From a virus, in the IMG/VR virus record IMGVR_UViG_3300020474_000094, positions 1 through 25,882 of that record: a stretch of DNA of 25,882 nt; one strand, given 5' to 3'. Both the position numbers and the translations under genes were made by a program. This document shows positions 7,773 through 13,487 of this stretch, in pieces (position 1 is the first letter of the stretch; each line of letters begins with the position of its first letter). The notes under the pieces are model-generated. The model was not told where the DNA came from. It made no database searches and saw nothing but the letters and a program-made list of their open reading frames with translations.

Positions 7773-8324
7773 CTAATCCTTATAGCCATCTAATCTATCC
7801 TTATTATAGATTTGTCCACCCTTATCTAAAGTTTTAAATACTATAACCGTTCTTAGAGTATGACAGTTTCTAGATACAGGCATTGCTTGGTGGCGTGTTT
7901 TTGCTGGAAAACAAATCAATCTGTTACCTTTATATTCTGCAACTTCACCACCTACAATCGTTCCACCCATATCATCCTTACCCCAATCCATTCTAGGATA
8001 ATATATTAAAGTATAATCACCATCATCTATATGTGAAAGTGGTTCTAATCCATGAGTATGAGCATTTAGATAAACTCTTTCCCATTGTAAATCTAGATTT
8101 ATCTTTCTTATGGCAGATTGCCATATAGGCATAATCCAATCCATACCTCTATCTATAAGATTTTGTTCAGTATGACATGCTTGAATATGCCAGTGTTTAC
8201 TAGGAGCACCACCCCTAGAAGGATAATCATATTTCCACGAAAGTTCTTGCACTTCTGAATCTATTAGTTCTGCAACATGTGGTTCAAGTAGATCATCTAT
8301 TATCGTTAATTTATCATACCTCAT
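7773..8324 (-). CDS. 2OG-Fe(II) oxygenase
   Basis: A 183-aa Fe(II)/2-oxoglutarate-dependent oxygenase by motif: first ligands in SHIDDG (His98, Asp100 counted from this start), the distal histidine in TRHQAMP (His145) and a 2OG-anchoring arginine in LRTVIVFK (Arg158). The spacing and the YPRMDW...GGEV...FPA order fit the prolyl-4-hydroxylase-like families common in marine phages. Substrate unknown. The start is the ATG at 8324, which forms an ATGA overlap with the gp44 stop. A TTG at 8360 would extend the protein by 12 residues into gp44 and lacks support. It sits between the two clamp-loader genes, an insertion relative to T4. Confidence 0.85.
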   Translation of the reverse strand: MRYDKLTIIDDLLEPHVAELIDSEVQELSWKYDYPSRGGAPSKHWHIQACHTEQNLIDRGMDWIMPIWQSAIRKINLDLQWERVYLNAHTHGLEPLSHIDDGDYTLIYYPRMDWGKDDMGGTIVGGEVAEYKGNRLICFPAKTRHQAMPVSRNCHTLRTVIVFKTLDKGGQIYNKDRLDGYKD

Positions 8325-9256
8325 TTGAATTTTACCACTCCCATAAGTTCTGTTAGACAAGCCAACAAGTTGATTTCTTGGTCTGCAACAAAAGCTGCTT
8401 TGTATTGATAATCCCCTAGAATAACAACAGCATGAGGAATAGTACTAGGACTAAGATAATCGTATAGCGCATCGTAAATCCTACGATAAATCCTAATAGG
8501 GTCATTATCAAGATTACCGACAATCCACTTTCTAACATTTGTAAATTCCTTTCCTTTTAATGATGCCATTAGTTCTCCAATATTCTTTTCAGAAATATTA
8601 ATAAGAATACCAGCATCAATTTGACCAGTAGCAGAATATCTTTGAAGTTCATTCAAGACTCTACGCCAGTCTGGAAAGTGTTTGTTAATTAATTCAGCAA
8701 CAGCCTTTGGTTCATTTTTTATATCTTCCAATACTAATATCTTTAAGATTCTTTGGAAGAACTCTTCTGCAAGTTTTACCTTGTCACTATTATTAATAGT
8801 AAAATCAATATTAGAACACCTAGAATGTAGTGGTTCAATCAATCTATTTTTATAGTTACAAGTAAGAATAAATCCACAGTTTTTATGAAACTCTTCCATA
8901 AACCCCCTAAGGGCTGGTTGAGTTGATTGTGGATTTAAATAGTCTGCCTCATCTAGGATAATATATTTTCTACCACCCTCTAGACTTACAGTTGAAGCAA
9001 AGTTTTTGATTTTAGTTCTAAGAACGTCAATACCAGATTCTTCTGAACCATTTATCATCATATAAGTAGCACCAATCTCTTCGAGCATTGCTTTTGCAAC
9101 TGTGGTTTTACCCACACCAGCAGTACCAGATAATATGATATTTGGTATTGATTTACTTTTAACAAATTCCTTAAACGTATTCCTTAGATCATCTGGCAGA
9201 ATACATTCGTCAATTCTAGTTGGTCGATATTTCTCGACCCACAAAAAGTTTTCCAT
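8321..9256 (-). CDS. 44: Clamp loader large subunit, AAA+ ATPase (gp44)
   Basis: RFC/DnaX-like AAA+ ATPase that opens and loads the gp45 clamp together with gp62; 311 aa versus 319 in T4. Visible are the N-terminal WVEKYRP box (6-12), Walker A GTAGVGKT (44-51), Walker B LDEAD (101-105), sensor 1 in LTCNY (131-135) and the SRC arginine-finger motif (145-147). The ATG at 9256 lies 17 nt after the clamp gene, preceded by AGGAAAATTATATT; this resembles the RegA-bound leader of T4 gene 44 and may be an operator. The gene ends in an ATGA overlap with the 2OG oxygenase gene. Confidence 0.96.
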   Translation of the reverse strand: MENFLWVEKYRPTRIDECILPDDLRNTFKEFVKSKSIPNIILSGTAGVGKTTVAKAMLEEIGATYMMINGSEESGIDVLRTKIKNFASTVSLEGGRKYIILDEADYLNPQSTQPALRGFMEEFHKNCGFILTCNYKNRLIEPLHSRCSNIDFTINNSDKVKLAEEFFQRILKILVLEDIKNEPKAVAELINKHFPDWRRVLNELQRYSATGQIDAGILINISEKNIGELMASLKGKEFTNVRKWIVGNLDNDPIRIYRRIYDALYDYLSPSTIPHAVVILGDYQYKAAFVADQEINLLACLTELMGVVKFK

Positions 9257-9270
9257 AATATAATTTTCCT
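9257..9270 (-). promoter_or_regulatory. Candidate RegA operator / ribosome-binding site of gene 44
   Basis: The 14 nt before the gene 44 ATG read AGGAAAATTATATT. From memory, T4 RegA protects a similar AGGAAATTATG element on its own gene 44 message, and a RegA homologue is encoded three genes downstream. The AGGA also serves as Shine-Dalgarno, 10 nt from the ATG. Functional assignment is inference. Confidence 0.35.
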
Positions 9271-9273
9271 AAA

Positions 9274-9942
9274 TTAAACTTTATAAGTTGATTCTGGTTC
9301 AAGAGCAATCCAATATTCTACCTTACTAGTTTTATTTTGGAAGTGACTAATATTCTTAGATGATACTGTAACATCATAGTTACCACTTATTAGTTTCATA
9401 TTTTCTACTTTGAAATAGAAATTATATTCTGCACCCTCTGGAGCATCACAATCAACATTCATAGAATAATTATTAGCAGTATCGTTTTTCTTATCCTTTA
9501 CTGTTAGTGAATTATTTTGAAGTGCCATATCTGGTGAAGAAATAACACCAGCAGCCCTTTTAAGTTGATTAATAGTATCTTCTTCTATAGAGAATGTAAC
9601 ATCACTTGACGGCATTGTTATCATTTTAGTTGGACTAGTTACCACACTAGGATCAGAATAGAAATATTTCAAAGATTTCTTTGGACTACCCTCTTCTGAC
9701 ATTATCACAAACTGGTCTTGGAAATCCAAAACTGGTACTGTGAATAAAGATAGAGCAGCAAGAAATTCATTCAAGTCATAAATGGCGACTTCTTTTGGAA
9801 ATGTTTGTTCTACTTCTGCTTTTGCAACGATGTTCTTCATCGCTGACATTGTTGTAAGTGTATTACCTTCTTTGATAATCAAGTTCTGATTAATTGTAGA
9901 GAAGTTTTTTAATACATCTACAGTTTGATTACTTAGTTTCAT
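9274..9942 (-). CDS. 45: Sliding clamp (gp45)
   Basis: DNA polymerase processivity clamp, a trimeric ring in T4 that also activates late transcription with gp55 and gp33. With the start at 9942 it has 222 aa (T4: 228). Matches to T4 include MKLSNQTVDVLKNFSTIN at the N-terminus, VAIYDLNEFLAALSLF, the YSDPSVVTSP stretch and the terminal YWIALEPEST. I chose the ATG at 9942 because AAGGA lies about 8 nt before it and the protein then begins exactly like T4 gp45; an in-frame ATG at 9960 would add six residues. It overlaps the DUF3310-like gene by 14 nt and is followed by gp44 after 17 nt. Confidence 0.93.
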   Translation of the reverse strand: MKLSNQTVDVLKNFSTINQNLIIKEGNTLTTMSAMKNIVAKAEVEQTFPKEVAIYDLNEFLAALSLFTVPVLDFQDQFVIMSEEGSPKKSLKYFYSDPSVVTSPTKMITMPSSDVTFSIEEDTINQLKRAAGVISSPDMALQNNSLTVKDKKNDTANNYSMNVDCDAPEGAEYNFYFKVENMKLISGNYDVTVSSKNISHFQNKTSKVEYWIALEPESTYKV

Positions 9943-10225
9943 TTTCAAGTTCCTTTTCATTATTATAAAGTGCTATTATACCATAATGTATAATCTTAAG
10001 CAAGTCATTTCTGTCCTTACCATTCTTTTTTCCGTATCGTTGTGCATATTTCAATATGTTACCAATACAAAAACCTTCACCATGTCCACCATCTATGATA
10101 AACTCTGTGGCTTGAAACTTGTCCTGCCCGTAGTGTTTAGTATAAGTAGCGTCAACATAAGTTCTAAGTTCAGCAAGAATTTTATCCTCGTTGAACTTAT
10201 AATCAATATCTTTATGATATTTCAA
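9929..10225 (-). CDS. DUF3310-like small protein
   Basis: A 98-aa protein with GFCIGNILKYAQRYGKKNG (51-69) followed by DRNDLLKIIHYGIIALY. This resembles the N-x-I-K-Y-x-x-R-x-x-x-K...DL-x-K-A...Y pattern of the DUF3310 family of phage proteins, whose role is not clear to me. It has no in-frame ATG before the domain: the only usable start is TTG at 10225, preceded by GAGGAGG with 6-nt spacing and directly adjacent to the TAG stop of the upstream gene. It lies immediately before gp45, overlapping its start by 14 nt, suggesting a nucleotide- or replication-related role, but that is only context. Confidence 0.75.
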   Translation of the reverse strand: MKYHKDIDYKFNEDKILAELRTYVDATYTKHYGQDKFQATEFIIDGGHGEGFCIGNILKYAQRYGKKNGKDRNDLLKIIHYGIIALYNNEKELENETK

Positions 10226-11179
10226 CTAAGCCCTCCTCAATGATTTAATATAATTTTCTTGGTCTTCTGGACTAGTTTTGCCCATTTTCTTTAAATGCAA
10301 TTTGTCAATTACATTAACATTCGTAGAGAATGTTCTTCGTTCTCCATCCCCATAAAAAGGCATAACCGAATGGCGTAACCAATTAGGGAACAAATACATA
10401 ACACCCTTTTCAGGCTTTACATATTCATCTGTAGCAGGTCTAAGAATCTTAGTGTCTGCTCTTCCATTACTTCCCCATGAGAAATAAGTGAATCCATCTA
10501 CTCCACCAGAATTATTATTCAAATGGTTTTGATCTTCTGCATTTTTCTTTTCAATTGCCTCTGGAACTTTTAAATACAAAATACACGATAGTCCGAAAGG
10601 TGTAGCAACACCGTGATCGTGTAAAGGATTATAGTCGCCAGAATAACTGTGAACTGACCATGCTTCAAATGCATCTACTACTGCATCAATATCATGTCCA
10701 TTTTTTAAATACGTTCTTGCACACTGGTCAATAATAGTTTTTACTTGTGATGGAATAGATCCCTCTTCTTCATCTGTAATTGGAAAGACAAGTTGTGCTG
10801 ATTTACTATTTTGTTTGATTTGTCCTACAAGTCCACCAGCCAAACTATTTTTTGTAGTTGTATTACCAGCAGTTTCACCGAATTTTTCATCTTGTGTTAC
10901 AATATTTTCATCAATGTATTTATTAATTTCGTCAATGGCATCACTTGGAATTTCAACTCGCATCATATGTAGAGCAAGTTTAGTTTTCATTGAAACTTTT
11001 AATCCACTATTTTGTTTTTCATGTTCTGCATCAGCATCAGCCATTGTTTCTGCATCTGCAACTGCTTTTTCTGCATCAGTGGGTACTTCTTCGTTAGAAC
11101 TCCAATGTTCTTTATCTGGTGTAGCAACACCACCATCTTTAAACTCTTCTGGCGCAATGTCAAATGTTTTTAAACCCAT
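10226..11179 (-). CDS. 2OG-Fe(II) oxygenase (2OG-FeII_Oxy_5-like)
   Basis: A 317-aa protein with a C-terminal oxygenase domain: NPLHDHG (first metal ligands around His187 and His189 from this start), SCILYLKVP, then GVMYLFPNWLRHSV with the distal His270 and GERRTFSTNVNV with the 2OG-binding arginine (281/282). The FP-x-W-L-x-H...R-x-S/T-x-x-x-N ending is typical of the phage-rich 2OG-FeII_Oxy_5 family. The first ligand pair reads HDH rather than the usual HxD. The N-terminal ~120 residues are acidic and Ala/Glu/Asp-rich (EKAVADAETMADADAEHEKQ) and probably unstructured. The ATG at 11179 has AAGGAG 6-7 nt upstream; an extension to 11233 would run into a hairpin. Substrate unknown. Confidence 0.8.
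   Translation of the reverse strand: MGLKTFDIAPEEFKDGGVATPDKEHWSSNEEVPTDAEKAVADAETMADADAEHEKQNSGLKVSMKTKLALHMMRVEIPSDAIDEINKYIDENIVTQDEKFGETAGNTTTKNSLAGGLVGQIKQNSKSAQLVFPITDEEEGSIPSQVKTIIDQCARTYLKNGHDIDAVVDAFEAWSVHSYSGDYNPLHDHGVATPFGLSCILYLKVPEAIEKKNAEDQNHLNNNSGGVDGFTYFSWGSNGRADTKILRPATDEYVKPEKGVMYLFPNWLRHSVMPFYGDGERRTFSTNVNVIDKLHLKKMGKTSPEDQENYIKSLRRA
10232..10238 (-). promoter_or_regulatory. Strong Shine-Dalgarno GAGGAGG before a TTG start
   Basis: GAGGAGG lies 6 nt before the TTG at 10225-10223, inside the 3' end of the upstream oxygenase gene. No in-frame ATG exists near it, so this site decides the start of the DUF3310-like gene. Confidence 0.6.
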
Positions 11180-11207
11180 AATATATCTCCTTGGTTTAAG
11201 TGAAAGA

Positions 11208-11230
11208 GGGTGGCGAACATGCCGCCACCC
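11208..11230 (-). terminator. GC-rich hairpin between winged-helix gene and 2OG oxygenase gene
   Basis: A perfect 8-bp stem GGGTGGCG/CGCCACCC with a 7-nt loop, the most GC-rich structure in this AT-rich stretch. On the minus-strand transcript it is followed by UCUUUCACUU, which is U-rich but not a clean U-run, so it may be a weak terminator, attenuator or processing/stability element. It sits in the 66-nt gap before the oxygenase gene, which has no obvious promoter of its own; some read-through would be needed. Confidence 0.55.
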
Positions 11231-11245
11231 CAAAGTTTATTATGA

Positions 11246-11500
11246 TTATGCTGTGTAACCTTGAGCACCGAATAGTGCAGATTGTCCAGCCGCGATTACG
11301 GCTTTACTTGGTGTACCAACTCTATAAGAAACACCTTTTGATCCTCTATTTTCATAGATCATCATACCTTCGTTTCTTAGTTTACCAACCATAGAAGCTG
11401 GTGATTGTAGGTCAAATTTAGTCCTTAGAGTTTTCCAAGTTACGTCTTTGCCTTTTGCAAAAAGATTTCTGATTTTTGCTGTCTTTGTCATTTTCTTCAT
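11246..11500 (-). CDS. Small winged-helix/HTH protein
   Basis: An 84-aa basic protein: MKKMTKTAKIRNLFAKGKDVTWKTL gives a helix and turn, TKFDLQSPASMVGKLRNEGMM a probable recognition helix, and IYENRGSKGVSYRVG the strand pair of a wing. This is the usual look of phage winged-helix proteins in T4-like marine phages, which may regulate transcription or bind DNA structurally. The tail (SKAVIAAGQSALFGAQGYTA) is alanine-rich. The ATG at 11500 has AAAGG about 6 nt upstream; the longer reading from 11539 would start inside the promoter region. It has its own sigma70-like promoter (-10 at 11540-11545) and is followed by a GC-rich hairpin, so it could be an independently transcribed unit. Confidence 0.75.
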   Translation of the reverse strand: MKKMTKTAKIRNLFAKGKDVTWKTLRTKFDLQSPASMVGKLRNEGMMIYENRGSKGVSYRVGTPSKAVIAAGQSALFGAQGYTA

Positions 11501-11539
11501 GTTATACCTTTCATAGTATAGTTTTAATGTTAGAATCAT

Positions 11540-11568
11540 ATACTAACATATCTTGGGGGCTTTGTCAA
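11540..11568 (-). promoter_or_regulatory. Sigma70-like promoter P2 for winged-helix gene
   Basis: The -35 TTGACA at 11568-11563, a 17-nt spacer beginning AAGCCCCC and ending ATGT (an extended TGn), and the -10 TAGTAT at 11545-11540. The -35 box lies in the loop and arm of a GC-rich hairpin (11553-11575) that follows the sHSP gene. Same family as the promoters at 5210, 12051, 13422, 15786 and 21559. Confidence 0.65.
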
Positions 11569-11575
11569 CCCCCAA
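11553..11575 (-). terminator. Hairpin after sHSP gene, overlapping promoter P2
   Basis: Stem TTGGGGG/CCCCCAA (7 bp) with a 9-nt loop, placed 8 nt after the sHSP stop codon at 11583. On the minus-strand transcript it is followed by GAUAUGUU, not a proper U-run, so termination may be inefficient. The promoter -35 TTGACA sits in its loop. Confidence 0.5.
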
Positions 11576-11582
11576 AATTCTT

Positions 11583-12023
11583 TTATTTCACTTCAATTAG
11601 TCTAGGCTTCTTTTCGTCTGGAACGATTTGTTCTAGGGTAATTGATAGAAGTCCATTTTCTAATTTAGCATCACCTACTACAATATCATCTGCAAGAGTA
11701 AACTTACGATTGAACTTTCTAGATGAGATACCCTTATGTAGAGTCCACTCATCGGATTCATCATTAGTTTCTTTTACAGAACGAATTGTAAGTACACCGT
11801 CAGCAACTTCAACTTCAATATCTTTTTTATCGAAGCCTGCAAGTGCCATTTCAATATTGTATTTGAAATCTTCCACCTTCTGAATATTATAAGGTGGGAA
11901 GCCTGTAGATGATGCATTGTTTTCAATGTAATCATTCAACCTATGAAATACACGGTCAAATCCTACGGCATACGGCGTTAGTTGATTAAAATTGTCGAAT
12001 AGACTTAAATTGTTTCTTACCAT
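11583..12023 (-). CDS. Small heat-shock protein (Hsp20/IbpA-like)
   Basis: A 146-aa alpha-crystallin-type chaperone. The region from ~50 to 135 has the family's hallmarks: YNIEMALAGFDKKDIEVEV, DGVLTIRS, SSRKFNRKFTLADDI, and the C-terminal LENGLLSITLEQIVPDEKKPRLIEV, which closely recalls E. coli IbpA/B. IbpA-type proteins bind unfolding polypeptides until the DnaK/ClpB system refolds them. The start ATG at 12023 has AAGGAG about 7 nt upstream. The gene has its own promoter-like sequence (12051-12079) and is followed by a hairpin, so it is probably monocistronic or weakly read through. sHSP genes are a common accessory of marine T4-like phages, possibly helping capsid folding or host stress survival. 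Confidence 0.93.
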   Translation of the reverse strand: MVRNNLSLFDNFNQLTPYAVGFDRVFHRLNDYIENNASSTGFPPYNIQKVEDFKYNIEMALAGFDKKDIEVEVADGVLTIRSVKETNDESDEWTLHKGISSRKFNRKFTLADDIVVGDAKLENGLLSITLEQIVPDEKKPRLIEVK

Positions 12024-12050
12024 TGTTTTCTCCTTTTTAAAGCAAGATTA

Positions 12051-12079
12051 ATAATGACAACCCTTTATGGCATTGTCTA
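12051..12079 (-). promoter_or_regulatory. Sigma70-like promoter P3 for sHSP gene (weaker match)
   Basis: The -35-like TAGACA at 12079-12074, a 17-nt spacer beginning ATGCC and ending TTGT (TGn), and the -10-like CATTAT at 12056-12051. It is weaker than its relatives but keeps the GCC after the -35 and the TG before the -10. Confidence 0.5.
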
Positions 12080-12088
12080 TAGTATATA

Positions 12089-12118
12089 TGGGGATTAAAA
12101 ATCATATTTCAACCCCCA
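12089..12118 (-). terminator. Possible terminator hairpin after tRNA-Trp
   Basis: TGGGGGTT can pair with AATCCCCA (8 bp, one G-U) around a 14-nt AT-rich loop, 12 nt downstream of the tRNA 3' end. The transcript continues with UAUAUACUAU rather than a U-run, so it may act in tRNA processing or weak termination before promoter P3. Confidence 0.4.
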
Positions 12119-12130
12119 CATAATTTTTTT

Positions 12131-12203
12131 TGGAGCGGGCAGATGGAATTGAACCACCTTCTTCAATTTGGAAATTGACATAATACCTTTATACGATGCC
12201 CGC
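12131..12203 (-). tRNA. tRNA-Trp (CCA anticodon)
   Basis: A 73-nt cloverleaf. The acceptor stem GCGGGCA (12203-12197) pairs with TGCCCGC near the 3' end, followed by discriminator T and an encoded CCA (12133-12131). The anticodon arm is TCAAT/ATTGA with loop TTCCAAA, giving anticodon CCA for Trp. The T arm is GGTGG-TTCAATT-CCATC with one G-T pair. The D stem is weak, containing wobble pairs. The gene starts 7 nt after the AAA+ ATPase stop codon and is probably cut out of that transcript. No other tRNA is visible in the window. Confidence 0.9.
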
Positions 12204-12210
12204 ATTTTTC

Positions 12211-13386
12211 CTAGAATGATGGTTCGTCATCATCCTCTTTATCCATCTCAGCAAGTTCTGCATCAACGTCTGAATTATCTGTAGTAGAACCAACATCGAT
12301 TCCACTATCTATTTTAGTGTAAAGATCCATAAAGGAGTCTTTGGTTTCATCATCAAACCTAGCAACACAAAGTTCAATAGACTTCATCTTGTCATTGAAG
12401 ATGGCGAATGCCTTAACGATGTGATCTAACCTTCTGGTCGAAATCACTTCATCGACTCCACCGTCAAAGAAAGTCTTTCTGATAACCTCTGCCCACTTGA
12501 CAAGATTATCTGCAAACACTTCATCTACAGTTCCATACTTTTTCATAGAACCGATAACGATCTTCTTTTCGGTCTTAGTAGTAGCATATGGTTGTTCGAT
12601 AGTGATTGCAAACCTTTCTAAGAAGGCCTCGTTCAAAATGTTAGTTCCGATAAACCTACCGTCATCTGAACCTTTACCTTTAGTGTTAGCAGTTGCCATC
12701 ACATTGAAACCATTTTTAGGAGTAATCCACTTGTTTACTTTTTTCAAGTAAACACCTTTACCCTCAAGAACAGGCTGAAGGGCAAGTAACTTGTTAGAAC
12801 CTAAGTCACACTCATCAAGTAAAAGAGTACAACCTTTTTCCATAGCCTCAATAACAGGCCCAGGCACAAACTTAGTTTCACCATTTACCAATCTGAAACC
12901 ACCAAGTAAATCATCTTCATCAGTTTCGATTGTGATGTTAACTCTGATTAACTCTTTTTTAAGTTCAGCGTGAATCTGTTCAATCATAAGAGTTTTACCG
13001 TTACCAGACAAGCCAGTAACAAAAACTGGATAGAACATACCAGATTTTACAATCTGTTTAATTGTAGAGTGATGACCCCAAGGTACAAAACCTACAAAGG
13101 CCTCTGGAACTAAATTTTGTTTTTCCATATTTGTTGCAACCAAATTAACCATAGTATTTTCTACTGGCGCAGTATTAGTCTGTACTGTTTCAGTAACATA
13201 CTTTTCTTCATTAGGAAGTTTGAATTGATTGTAACCAGTTTTACACTGACCTAGAAACCAACCAGCAAGTGGTATTTCTAGTTTATCACAAATCTCTTTA
13301 ACTTGCGATTTGTTCAGAATAGATCCAGCACCGAATTGTTCAGATGCACAATCAACAAACTTCTGTTTTCTTGGACTTAAATACAT
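12211..13386 (-). CDS. MoxR/CobS-like AAA+ ATPase
   Basis: A 391-aa AAA+ ATPase: Walker A GLSGNGKT (125-132), the helix-2 insert region LLGGFRLVNGETKFVPGPVIEAM (160-182) characteristic of MoxR/CobS-type ATPases, Walker B LLLDECD (188-194), sensor 1 in ATANT (231-235) and arginine finger ERF (257-259). Such proteins are often annotated CobS in marine T4-like phages, by similarity to the aerobic cobaltochelatase subunit, but nothing else for cobalamin synthesis is seen. MoxR-type ATPases usually work with a VWA-domain partner, here the preceding gene. The N-terminal ~65 residues carry a small helical domain (ILNKSQVKEICDKLEIP); the C-terminus is strongly acidic. The ATG at 13386 has GAGAGG about 9 nt upstream and its own promoter. 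Confidence 0.85.
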   Translation of the reverse strand: MYLSPRKQKFVDCASEQFGAGSILNKSQVKEICDKLEIPLAGWFLGQCKTGYNQFKLPNEEKYVTETVQTNTAPVENTMVNLVATNMEKQNLVPEAFVGFVPWGHHSTIKQIVKSGMFYPVFVTGLSGNGKTLMIEQIHAELKKELIRVNITIETDEDDLLGGFRLVNGETKFVPGPVIEAMEKGCTLLLDECDLGSNKLLALQPVLEGKGVYLKKVNKWITPKNGFNVMATANTKGKGSDDGRFIGTNILNEAFLERFAITIEQPYATTKTEKKIVIGSMKKYGTVDEVFADNLVKWAEVIRKTFFDGGVDEVISTRRLDHIVKAFAIFNDKMKSIELCVARFDDETKDSFMDLYTKIDSGIDVGSTTDNSDVDAELAEMDKEDDDEPSF

Positions 13387-13421
13387 AATATATAACCTCT
13401 CTCAATTTTCATCATACTTAT

Positions 13422-13450
13422 AAGCTAACACAATAATAGGGCAATGTCAA
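13422..13450 (-). promoter_or_regulatory. Sigma70-like promoter P4 for AAA+ gene
   Basis: The -35 TTGACA at 13450-13445, preceded by an A-run and GAC, a 17-nt spacer beginning TTGCCC and ending TGTGT, and a -10 position reading TAGCTT. The following TATAAGTATGATG is almost the same as in the promoter of the VWA gene (15786). The -10 itself is a poor consensus match, so the alignment with its relatives is the main evidence. Confidence 0.55.
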
Positions 13451-13467
13451 GTCTTTTTTTTAGGCCC

Positions 13468-13485
13468 TGATTTTACAGCGTTTTT
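13468..13485 (+). repeat. Inverted repeat, copy 1 (downstream of VWA gene)
   Basis: TGATTTTACAGCGTTTTT, an 18-bp perfect inverted match to 15841-15858. It lies 3 bp beyond the VWA gene stop and upstream of the AAA+ promoter. The sequence is not itself palindromic. Function unknown: possible protein-binding site, RNA pairing element or trace of a cassette. Confidence 0.75.
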
Positions 13486-13487
13486 CA

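Noticed and set aside
11180-11233. N-terminal extension of the 2OG oxygenase to 11233
   Set aside because: It reads through the GC-rich hairpin; the ATG at 11179 has a strong AAGGAG.
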